From: Dysidea avara
Taxonomy: Eukaryota > Porifera > Demospongiae > Dictyoceratida > Dysideidae
Direction of reading: 5' to 3'
Length of the DNA: 64,000 nt
Assembly (NCBI RefSeq): GCF_963678975.1
Contig: NC_089275.1
Span: 1,073,001-1,137,000, forward strand
Part shown: positions 41,536-53,500 of the stretch, piece after piece
How the letters are laid out: each line of letters begins with the position of its first letter
How positions within the stretch are numbered: the first letter of the stretch is position 1
The notes under the pieces: generated by a model
The model's database searches: none
What the model saw: the letters and a program-made list of their open reading frames with translations, nothing else
What the model was told of the DNA's origin: nothing
Translations under genes and position numbers: made by a program

Positions 41536-44500
41536 ATGTCGCTCCTGGATCAGTTTGAAATTGAGGAGCAGTCGTTAATAACTAACACTACTAGCTCGAC
41601 TGGCTACATCAGCGCAGACAAGCCGTACCAGAGTAGCCGCAATGTGATGAGTAGCGTTACTAGCCAGGTGAGTTGTGTACAATGAAAGTTTTTGAGGTGG
41701 TGGGCGGTGCTTTCGTTTTGTGCTATGTATGTGTGTGAGGAGCCTATGATACTGTACAATGCTAATTTCGAGTGCATGTGAAGTTAGCTAATTCTGGTCC
41801 TGGTTTAGCTGCTACAGCAAACTCCACTTGTGTATACACTCTAGAGAGCTTATAATGCGCCTATCAATGTAATGCCCGACTACCACTGATACGGGCTGAG
41901 GGTGGGGGATGGTGGGGGAATTGATCGCTAAATTTCCCCGACATAGTGGGGATTTGTCTTCGCTAAAGAAATTCACTCAGACAGTGAAGATGTGTGCTTT
42001 CAGTTTAGTAAAGAGTGTCTCGGGTGCTAACTATTACGTTCATACTATCCACTCGAACTAACTCATCACTATAGACCAACGCCACATGACCGTACAAATC
42101 CCCTCCTAGCCCCAGTATTCCTGGGGTCTGCAGGCCGAGACTTGGTTGGGGTTTGTATCGCCAGTACTCCCCCAGTAGGTCGGGAATTGTAATTTTCAGA
42201 AATGCAAATCCCCACCTTCCCCCACCTCAGCCCGTATTAGTAGTAGTCGGGGATTACATTGATAGGTGCATAATACAACCACGAAGAGGTAACCACCCTT
42301 CAATACACTGAGTTATAGTAATGCACCTATCAGTGCTAATCTCCACTCCCTCCATTACTAGCAATGTCAAGCTTTAGGATTTGAAGTTGAAAATGCACCT
42401 GGGGGATTTGAACAAAGCGCTAAGAAGTTCTGAGTTGTGGCACATGATAAAACCAAAGCTCTGTGTCAAATCTTTTCTTATCTCCACATCTTAGAGTGGG
42501 GATTTGACCTAACATTTTATCCCCAGGTTGGGGAATTTTTCAGGTCGAATCCCCACTGTGTCCCCACCCTTCCTGGGGGGAGTGGGGCTTAACATTGATA
42601 GATGCATAATCGTAAATATTTGCGAAAAGATGTCTTCCACACACATCCAATTCTATGAACTTGGTAGTGTTCGGCTAACATAAACCGGAAATTTTCTCCA
42701 TCCATTAAACTATGTTAGTGCTCACTACTGACTAAATTTCAAGTCAATAGCGTTTCCTATCTGAAGTTATTAATCATCAAAGTTGGTAAATTGGATGTGT
42801 GTGGAAGATCCCTTTTTGCAAATCCGGTCACACTTGTGGTCAAAGTGACGGTTACTTTATAGTATGGACGAGACAAATTGTAAGCAAATGATCAGGCCTT
42901 TTTTGCTGTTTGACTAGTGTACGAATGTATAGACGATTTCCACGTGACACGGAATAAATTAGGATATTGCAGAAATTGTAACACTGGTAGGCAACTTGTG
43001 TGGTTGCGTTAACAATGCCAACAACTTGTGCGGTTGTTGGGTGTAAAACCAGACAAAGGAAGGGCATTCCCCGTAGTTTTTATCGAATTCCCCCCGACTC
43101 TGAGCGTCGCTGTCGTTGGTTAGCGTTTATTAACAGGAAGAATGAAGATGGAACACCATGGCGCCCTGGAACAGGAGACCGTGTTTGTTCAGATCATTTT
43201 ATTTCGGGGAAGAAATCAAATGTATCTACTCATCCAGACTTTGTTCCATCAGTGTCAGTCTGGAAAAGACAACAACGTAGGAAAGGGCCAAGCCCAGTTT
43301 GTGCAAGGTTTGAACGTGCTAAGAATAGAGCCAAGAAGAAGAGAAAGCAAGAGAGGGAAGCAAAAGAACGTGTACGAGAACAGCAGCACAACCTGCGTGC
43401 GTTACTACACGACCACAACTACGGTACTAGAAGAGAAGAATTGGTAATAGAAGAGCAGCCAAGATTATTGTGTACCACAGCAGTCAGTGCTGGTGAAGAT
43501 GAAATCCCAGCTGACGTAGGTAAGGTAGTTGTGTTGTGTGTGTCACATTTTATTATGGTAATTTATATAACAGAATGCCAAACAGAAGACACTATAACCC
43601 ACCCTGTACAGTGTGAGTGCTTATTTGCACATGCACAGCTACAGTTAATACCAGAATTTAGTGTCAGAATGATGTTGGAAGGCAATGATAAGCTGACATG
43701 CTACTACACTGGCTTGCCTACCTACAATAGTTTTGTTGCATTTGTAGAGTACTTAACACCAAAAGCAGTAGCATTAACTCCGTGGAATGGTAGTAACACA
43801 AGAGATGTTGTACCACAGTCTAGTGTTCCCATTAGTCAACCATTTGCTGGCCTAACAATTGCAGACCAACTTTTCTCAGTATTGATTCGGCTTAGGCGTG
43901 GACTAGAAGCTTTTGATGTTTCAATCAGATTTCAGATCAGCGAAGCCACTTACAGCAGGCTGTTTGCCACATGGATTTTGTTTCTGTCAAAGGAACTTAA
44001 ACTGTTGTTCCCTTTTCCTACCAGAGACCCAAGTATTGCAGTGGATGCCTGCATCATTTAAACGTCATTTACCCAACACACGGATTATCATTGATTGTTA
44101 TGAAATTGAGTGCCAGCATCCGTCAGGATTAATGAATGCATCAATAACTTATTCTCAGTACTAGAGCCGCAACACCTGGAAGATATTGGTGGGATGCACT
44201 CCCTCTGGATTTATCAGCTTTGTTTCAGAGGCATGGGCCTGGAGATATGATCATGGCAGACAAAGGGTTTAACATTCAGGAGTTGGTTACCAAAAGAGGA
44301 ATACTTGTAAATGTTCCACCAAAGCTAGAATAAAAAAAAAAGCAGATGCCAGCATTAGATGTAGAAAGAACAAGGAGAATAGGCGAACTACGTATCCATG
44401 TTGAGCTGGCTATGGCCGTGGAAGAAGGTTTGACATTTTAAATAAAACCTTTCCCAATACAATGTTTGACCTAGTTAGTGATATAAATTGTATTTGTATG

Positions 44501-47500
44501 TACTTGACTAATTTTGATGTACCATTAGTTCAGTAGGATTGGTTGTGTGTGTGTAAAACTTGTATGTACCCTGTATGTAGTTAGTTAGTCATGATGTTGT
44601 GTACTCTTTATAGTATTATAGCATGGCAAATAACAAATACTTGACCTTACAACCTCACAACAAGGATAGATTACAATGATTACAACTCCGTTCCATTTTC
44701 TTCTTGAAGTATCTTTGCAGATAGTATTTCAGGAATTACGTGCTGAGCATAAAATTCATCAAGCTTCACACACAGATTGTTCTAGTATTCTACTTCAGCT
44801 AGGATACGATCAACAACAATTTCACCTCCACTAAATACAACAAAATCACACCACTCCACTTCTAAAATAGCCATCTTCCCTTGTACTTGAGTATAGTACA
44901 CATGATCACGTGGTAAATACAGGCTTCCATCCACCCTACTTCTCATGAAAAACTTGTTGCCAAACTTCTCTGCAATGGTCTTAGGAGCAAACTCAACTGT
45001 TACACATCCTTCTATGCTGTATGGGCATTTAATTTCCAAGCAGCCATTGCACAAAGTGTCAGCACTAGAACATTGTACCAGTCCATCAGGGGAAGCACCC
45101 AAGTAACTCTTCTCCCCCAATAAATGTAATCCACTGCATGTAACGATCATATTTTCACCTTCAGCTGCTCTATTGTCAACATAAATTTTGCAGACAGTTT
45201 CCTCATTATCCTTTCCCCACCTCATTGCAGGAGTTGAACATTTGATAGGCCCACCATACCCCATGATATCCTTGACAAGTCGTCTTGAATTAGTTGTTGG
45301 TCATCAGTGCAAGATTTCACCAAACCTTGAACTGGTCAGTCTACCATTCCGCAAGGCATACCAAAGCTCACAGTCGGACTGGTCACGTGTTGCAATTTCT
45401 ATGTCTTCCACTGTTGTCATGGGCAGTCTCATGCTATCTAAAAACCTGTGGCAATCATCAGTAGATGGGGAGAAACGGTGTGATGTCATGGGATGAATCT
45501 GACTATAAATGACATGGCTCCACAATGACTTAGTGAGCGTAGCAACTTTTGAGGTATTGCAACTTCTCCAGAACTGCTGTAGCCCTGTAGATGGAACAGA
45601 GTATAAAAGTTTATCTACTGCATTTGTATCTAATATCCTGTGTTGGTGCTGGTGAGGATCAAATGTGCTCCGTTTGATTCGTTGTGATCTATGTTCGGGA
45701 TCATCCCCATGACTAGGCTTGACAAATGTCATGGAAGTGGTACGGGCTGGAGTGACAACCTTCTTAGGTGGCTGGTTCCATGTCATAGCTATGGAAGTTT
45801 TGGACTTATCTGTAGGCAAATCAGCATCATTTGAATGGTAATCAATATAAAAAAAGCAGAGCAGCGATGTGGTTGCAAGCTTGACCTAACCTGCAAGCTT
45901 GACCTAACCTGCAAGCTTGACCTAACCCGCAAGCATATGGCTAATCAGAACATTGAGTTAACATTCATCAATATAATTTAATATTAGGCCACTCCAAGAA
46001 AATTTCTTGTTTCCCATTTCATTGATCTCAAAAATACATCCAGGCGAGTGGTTCAGTATCCATTATTTATTATAGATATTTTCATTCGAAATTCACAACT
46101 AACTTACAGGTAGAAAGAATACAGTAGAAATATTTAAACTAAGAACCTGAACAGTGAAAGGCTAGCTAAATGGGCTTTCTGAATGCTAAACTAGTACTGT
46201 TACTGCTATGCAATCACAGGATAAAATAATGAATAAAATGTTCAGTTGACAGCAACAATGAATAACCATGCAGGAAGAGAATCAGCATGTGGGAGGGAAA
46301 TGGGAAATAATGAATTCTCTTGGAGTGGCCTTAGGAACAGTGCGACAGGCAGCACTAAACACAATACAGTTAGAGGGTTAGATTTACTGCATTAGTGGTG
46401 ATAGCTAATGGAGTTTCTATCTGCTGCTTAGGCCTTAACACTCACTGAGCCTGTTTCTGTTAAACACTGTCCTCTACTAAATAAATTAATACCTCTTAGC
46501 AATGTTTCAAGTTATGACTGCTAGGTACTTTACTTACCCAGACACACAGGAGCACTGGCCAGCATACACATCTCCAGTATCACCATTCAAAGCAACAAAG
46601 ACTTCCAAGGGAGCATCACAAGTCAGTGAATGGTAAACAAAGGCACGGAAATACAACACTCGAAGAGACAAATCATTGGTGGTCTGGCATTCATGAACCC
46701 ATACGTTTTTCACAAATCCATCGTAGAAGAACTTGTAAGCCTTCAGTGACTTGTGAGCTCGTAGTGCGTGCATATCGAAGGTCTTGTCCCGTCCATAGAC
46801 TAGATACACTATAATATTCACCAATGTGAAATCTGTTAACTTTTCACCAAGTTCCTTGCTCCATTCTGTCACCCTGGAAAATAGCGGAAGTGTCCTCAGC
46901 ACACTTTTAACCTCGTCTGTTATGTACGATATCCCTGTTGCTTCATCATCGTCCTCATCATGCTTTCCTCGATACGCGCCAATCCTTGCCATAGCCAGTA
47001 TTCTGTCCATCACTTCACCTTTCATTGAAGATCCAGTGAGGCGTATGTTGCAGTCTTTCGCCAGTAGCTTCAACTGTTTAAGCATCATTCCTGATAAAAT
47101 ACCAGTTAATTCTTCTGCCTCGTCATGACCCAGTCCCAGGCTGTTAAGAAGAAGCATTTTCGCTTTGCTTTCCTGAGTTTCAGGCTGACGTAGCCGACTG
47201 AGCGCCATTCCTAAGCATGTTGATTCCTTGCCTACCAGCGTATCCGAATTCCATAATATCCGGCGTCTCCGTGTCACGTGGAAGTCGTCTATAGACATGT
47301 ATATTGTAGTAATTATGTAAGAAGGTCAATCGCGAGAATGAAAGCTAATAGAAATTCATTTGGCAAAGCAGAAATTTTATTTCAACTGCAGCTATAGTCT
47401 CCCATACAGTACGTGACTATTGGAATGACACCGGTTGGGTGGTACAATTTAGGACTATAGATATATACAAATCCTTTTATCATGCAGGCATTTCAGAATC

Positions 47501-50500
47501 CAAGGATCTATACTTGTACATGATTACTGTAATTGCCATAAATTTAGTTCTGGCATACAAGCAAGTCCTACAACAGTAGCTCAACAATACAATGTTTGCT
47601 GTTACTAGTGAAACCAGAAAAAGACACTGGTGGGAAGAATGGTATGCCATTTTTTATTAGCTTAGTGCAATACGGCATCTAAATCATCCTTTATATGCAT
47701 TGAATATCACTGGTTTAATTCTATTGTAATTTTATTTCCAATCAGTGTACAGTGCTGGTCCCAAATCTTGTGCAGTTCTAAGCACATTGTTAGTGAGACG
47801 CGGCAATGGTGTATTATAGGTAGTGATGAAAAGTGTATGTGTGTAGATGTGCATGTATGTTTGTAAAATATAGAATAGCATACAATGTTTGAGAAAAAGT
47901 GATTGTGTGATGACAGTTTATCCCAATGAACTGTTACCATATGAGCAGTAGATTTTCACACACTTGTTTACTTCATGTATTTCCCTGTCATCCAGTCCTT
48001 ACAAGGGTCCGGCTCATTCATGCCAGAGAGGAAGATCTTCATTCAACATCCGGTGAAGATAGAGTAAGCACGTTTCCATGGTGATGTAGTCATACATTAT
48101 ACTCCTATTACAGTCCACCATCAGCAATACAGTACATGACAGTTAGTAACAACATCATCACCTTGGCCTTCCAGAATAACGTAATCTCAAGATTTGATAT
48201 CTCATCACCAGATAATATTGAACGTGAGTTGAAGAAATATATACATTTAATAATACCATACCTGTTTCACTGCCCATACAAAAGTCTCAATAGTAGCAGT
48301 GAAATTTATCCTGTATTTCACTGACAGCAGTGAAAAAGCAATTTCATTGGCTAGAATTTATGTTAACAATGTAGCGCCAATTAGTGACGACGCATGTCTA
48401 GTACATAGTGACAAATTGTGTACATAGCAATGCTAGTTATTAACTGGGAATAGCATGGGTATAGCAGTGAAATTTATCCCCATTTCCAATGCAACACTCG
48501 TGGTATTTATCCCAAATTTTACTGCTACCCATGCTATTACTAGTACTAATAGAATATGTTTGTCTGCAATAGAGACCCTTTCTTTTATGTATGTATGACT
48601 TTAAATGATAGGGGAAATGTCTCCCCTTGGGAATCCCTTCAAGTATACTTGTCTTTACACTGGTTGTCATGGTTACAGGTTATGAGTTCAAGAAGCCAGA
48701 TGATCAGATCCACACTATTCTACAGGACCCTACTGGTCAACACCTACTAGTTTGCTTCAGATCAACACAAGAATGTTATTATATCACTCGTAATGCTAAG
48801 AAGTATCGACAGCTGGGCAAAATGAAGGTGTGGTTAGTGTATCATGTGATCTCCTTGTCGTACATAGATAAATGTTCTGAGGAAACTTCGTATATCTGAC
48901 TTACTGTAATCTGACCAAACCATAAAATCCAGATATCCAAGTTTGGTACTTCTCTACATCAACTTGAAACTTAATCATGTTGTTGAACTATGCAAGAGCT
49001 ATATAAACTGATCAATACTCTATTCCAGGGTCACCTATTGGAGTGTATAGGGTGGAACAAGCTTGAACAAGGTGAGAACAGTACCGGACCAATTCTGATT
49101 GGTACAAAGAAAGGAACACTATTTGAGACGGAGATTGACCCTCATGGAGGATTTCTGGGTAGAGGGAGACCTGAGGAATATTTCACTGAGGTAGGATCAT
49201 GTGATCAGTCTGTGTGGTCTGTACGTTTGTTATTAATCTTGTTTTGTTGTGTGGTCAAATTGTGCAATTGATTCTAACTCTTGATAGTACAAAATGGGAT
49301 GTGTATGGTGGCATAGCTAGCACTGACGCTACTGGTCAAGAAAACTTTCTTAGGGGAAATAAAAGTGAATGAAGAGAACTTAGTGCTGCAAAAGATTGAG
49401 ACATTTTAATAGAGCAGTCACTGCATCCTTTATTTATATAATACTAGCATTGGTACCTGCCCTACATGCAGGACCATTTCAACATTAAACATTTTAATGC
49501 CAGGAAGAGGGACCAAGCATTAAACACCACTGAGCACTGCTAATGTAGCTATGTAGAGTACATGGTAATGCCACATTTTTAAAGAGCATGAGGTTCTTTA
49601 TGCCATCCTGCTGAAAGTTATGATACAAAACACTAAAGTTTATTGTTTGTGGTTTTTAGTTCAATTATTCAATGCGTCTTCCCTACCAGTGACTTCAACG
49701 TGCTGTAAAGAACAAACGAAACCTTCACTACTTTACATGCAGGACAACTAATGCGACAATATTGGGAACCAAGCATAAATATTAATGTCCTATATTTGCT
49801 GTGTAGCAAGCATGTTGATAGTGCTTTAAAGTACATGATCCTTATGTAGTACATATAGTGAAATAATGAGTATGCAAGGCTAATTAGTTAAACTGCGTGT
49901 GAGCTAAGGGAATTGTATACAGTATACCCTACATTATATACAGGTTGTGTACACATGGTACAGTTTCAGTTTCTACATGATGTTTACCTTACTGACTGTC
50001 ACAAAGAGAAATAAACTTGGTCATAATTTAAAGCCAACACAATCTTGCCATACAGAAACCCAGTTTTAAAACACCTGCAGTGTAATTGACCATTACGGCA
50101 TTGTATGATCCTTTAGAGTGAAAGCATGTAAGCAGGATTATAGTGAAACAGTTGTGCCAGGTCAGACGTAGTTCCTCGGTGTAAACTACAGTATCTGCAT
50201 GGTTCTGCACCGTAGTATCTGTCTGTAAGCTGCCTATTTACTACAGCAGTAATGAGGTAAATCTGAACAAACAGTTTTGCGTGTCAGTGCACACCTATGT
50301 GCTTAAAACAAAGATGTAGATATTCTGGATACTGGTGAAAGAAGCTTTTACTTACTCTAATACAACACACTGGACCAACGCACGGATGGACAAGTATGTT
50401 GACAATTCACCTGCCCTATCCCTAGAGTCCCATGGTGTGAGGCATTTAATTGCCGGTGTTGAAAAACTGAGCATAAGAGGTTTGTAGATGAAGACTTGCA

Positions 50501-53500
50501 TGGAACAGATCAAAAAGGTGCATCAAAAAGGTCCCAAAAGTGAAAAAAAAGTTAGACCTAGGAAGGGATTGAACCCAGGTAGGTTACAATAACTTGGTTA
50601 AGGGAGGTGCACAAAAATCGCCAAATTTGTTTATCTGTGGTTTTGACAGGAATGTAGCTCAACTTTTCAGTGATCCTTCCCTACACCAATGCCTTCATCA
50701 CCCTATAAAGAGCGAACAAAAGCACGTATTGACTTGCTACAACAACACTCGAGTTGCCAGATTATGGGCATTTAATTTTGCTAAAGTCCCACGTTGATAT
50801 GTACTTTGCATGCCAAGATATGATGAACTAAAAGTCGTGTTTTAAAAGGCAAGAAGGTACTGAGTAGAAAGAAACAAATATGCCAACACATGGATTCGAA
50901 CCCACGACCTCTTACACGCTAGGTCAGGCATTCTACCACTTGAACAGTATGTGCTGTGGTTTTCAAAGGAATTTTGCTCTACACCTTGGCCTTAATTCTA
51001 TGTGCTGTAGAGAACGAACGGAAGCACGCGTGAACTCGTGATAACAATCTTAGAGTAGCTGGATGATGAGTGCTTCATTATCGGCACAGATTGCATCAAT
51101 TCGCGTTAAGTTTGGTGAGTAAGTGACATGACAGACGGACAGGCGGTTTTTCAGCTTTATATACTAGCATTGGTACCTGCCCTACGTGCAGGACCATCTC
51201 CACATTAAACATTTAATGCCAGGAAGAGGGACCAAGCATTATACACCAGCACTGCTAATGTAGCTATGTAGGGACATACATGGTGATGTCACATTTTTTT
51301 AAAGAGCATGAGGTTTCCTTATGTCATTAATGATGCAAAACACTAAAGTTTATTGTTTGTGGTTTTGACAGGAATGTAGTTTAATTATTCAATGCGTCTT
51401 CCCTACCAGTGACTTCAACATGCTGTATAGAACAAACGAAACCTTTGCTGCTTTACATGACAACTAATGCAACAATAATTAATATATTGGAGTAAATGTT
51501 AGTGTCCTATATTTGCTGTGTAGCATGCATGTCGATAGTGCTTTAAAGTACATGATCCTTATGTAGTACATAATAATTAATTTTATTGTGAAGTAATGAG
51601 TATGCAAGGCTAATTAGTTAAACTGCATGCGAGCTAAGGCAATTGTATACAGTATACCCTACATTACATACAGGTTGTGTACACATGGTACAGTTTCAGT
51701 TTCTACACTATGATGTTTACCTTGCCGACTGTCACAAAGAGAAATGAACATAATTTAAAGCCAACACAATTTGCAGTTATAGCTACTTCATGGCAAACAA
51801 AGGTTCAGAACTTGTCCTATGCTATGCACTTTCAGTTCTGATGTTGCAGTGACACATACGCCGTATGTGGGTTTTTTTCACGACACTAAATTTTCACGAA
51901 TTTCACGAATTCCCGTTTCATTCGTGAAAAATTAATTCGTGAAATTAGCAATTATTGTAACTACTCGTGCAACATGTCTAAGAGTATTACCAAGTTCTTT
52001 AAACCTCTCGGAACCAAGAAGGATGACTGCAAATCCAGCTTTCCACCAAACATTCTGCAGCCAGCACTAAGGGAAGTCAGGAAAGCTGAAGAGCATATAG
52101 AAAAGACGGGCTCGAAAAGAGGCAACTATACTACGTATACAGGAGGCAATAAAGCCAAGGTGGCTAAGTATGCTGCAGAGAATGGCGTAACGACGGCAAT
52201 AAGACATTTTAATGATACCAAAGAGTTTACTGATTTAAAGGAGCCTACTGTTCGAGGATGGGTGAAGAAGTTGAAAGAGATTATGGCTTCTCTAGGTCCG
52301 TCGTCTTCTATGGAAGATGTCACCAGTTTAGAAGAAAAGAAAAGAAGTCGACCTTTACTCGTTGGTGAAGATGTGAAATCTTACGTTAGACAGTTTCTTC
52401 GTGAGTTGAGAGACCATGGGGGGGTAGTCAACACTACAGTAACCTTAGCAGCTGCGACAGGAATTATACTAGCCAAAGATGCAAGCCTGCTTGCTGAGAA
52501 CCGTGGTGAAATTGACCTGTCTAAGGAGTGGGCTCAGAGAATGATGAGGAGAATGGGGTATATCAAACGTAAAGCTTAAACAGGTGCGAAAGTAGATCCT
52601 GAGGTGTTCAAAGAGCTGCAAGGACAGTACCTTAGTGATATACGTACGAAGTGTAGTAAAAATGGAGGACATTCCTCCAGATCTTATCATCAACTGGGAT
52701 CAGACAGCTATTAAGTATGTGCCAGTGTCAAACTGGACCCAAGAGCAGAAAGGAAGCAAGAGGGTAGAAATTGTAGGAATTGATGATAAACGGCAAATTA
52801 CAGCTATGCTGACTGTCAGTGCAAGTAGAAGGTTATTGCCAGCACAGATAATCTACGAAGGAAAGGCTCCAGTTTGCATCCCAAAAATAACCTTTCCATC
52901 TGATTGGCATGTAACCTATACAGCCAATCATTGGGCCAATGAGGATACTGTATTAAGTTACATTTATAACATGCTCCTCCCTTATATAGTGAACACCCTT
53001 ATATAGTGAACACCCTTATATAGTGAACACCTGTAAAGAGTTGAAATTGTCCCACTCATTTCCAGCCCTGACGATTTTTGATCATTTCAAAGGCCAGCTT
53101 ACTGAGCGTGTGCAGAATGTTTTGGAATCCAACAATATCTTTGTTGTAGATGTGCCCCCCAACTGCACAGATTGCCTGCAACCTTTGGATGTCAGTGTCA
53201 ACAAATCTATTAAAGCTACAATGAAGAGCTTATTTTCAAGTTGGTATGCTGACCAGGTTAGACAACAGAATGGCACTTACAAACCAATTGATCTGAGGTT
53301 GAGTATACTTAAGCCATTTGGTGCAAAATGGTTTGTGAAAGCTATTGAACATGTGCAGGGTAATAAATTATCAAGAACGGTTTTGGTGCAACTGGAATAA
53401 CCGACACAATCAAGTAACCAAAGAGGTTGACCAGGAGCTGTTGAACATACTTGTGTGTTTGATAATATTATACTGATACTGGTATTAGTTTATTTTATTT

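Larger units (their letters stand above)
42927..47298. mobile_element. ISL2EU-type DNA transposon, copy A, two opposed genes
   Basis: A THAP/DDE transposase (plus strand) and a SAP-SWIM-YqaJ protein (minus strand) point at each other between inverted ends. The left end 'tatagacgatttccacgtgacacgga' (42928-42953) matches the complement of 47268-47294. From known families, a DDE_Tnp_4-type transposase plus a YqaJ nuclease is the signature of ISL2EU/IS4EU elements. Both genes are damaged. The whole unit sits in VPS18 intron 1 and has a 344-bp MITE inserted in it. Exact termini and target duplication were not fixed. Confidence 0.75.
44782..47298 (-). pseudogene. SAP-SWIM-YqaJ nuclease companion protein of the transposon
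   Basis: The first exon (47298-about 46537) starts M-S-I-D-D-F. It holds a SAP-like helix pair ([10 protein letters not shown], then V-M-D-R-I-L), and ends Q-C-S-C-V-S-G, the first half of a SWIM zinc finger, at a GTAAGT donor. The second half of the finger was not found; the MITE at 45987-46330 lies there. The last exon (about 45830-44782) carries the YqaJ exonuclease fold: [15 protein letters not shown], then [14 protein letters not shown] and Y-T-Q-V-Q-G. Two adjacent TGA codons (45306-45301) interrupt it where relatives usually have two arginines, so I call it a pseudogene. C-to-T change at two CGA codons would explain them. Confidence 0.75.

Noticed and set aside
50892..50945. Functional tRNA gene on the minus strand
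   Set aside because: A and B boxes are present but the acceptor and anticodon stems do not pair well, and the sequence belongs to a 580-bp repeat.
49441..51771. Complete LTR retrotransposon
   Set aside because: The direct repeats contain no gag or pol, primer-binding site or polypurine tract that I could see between them.
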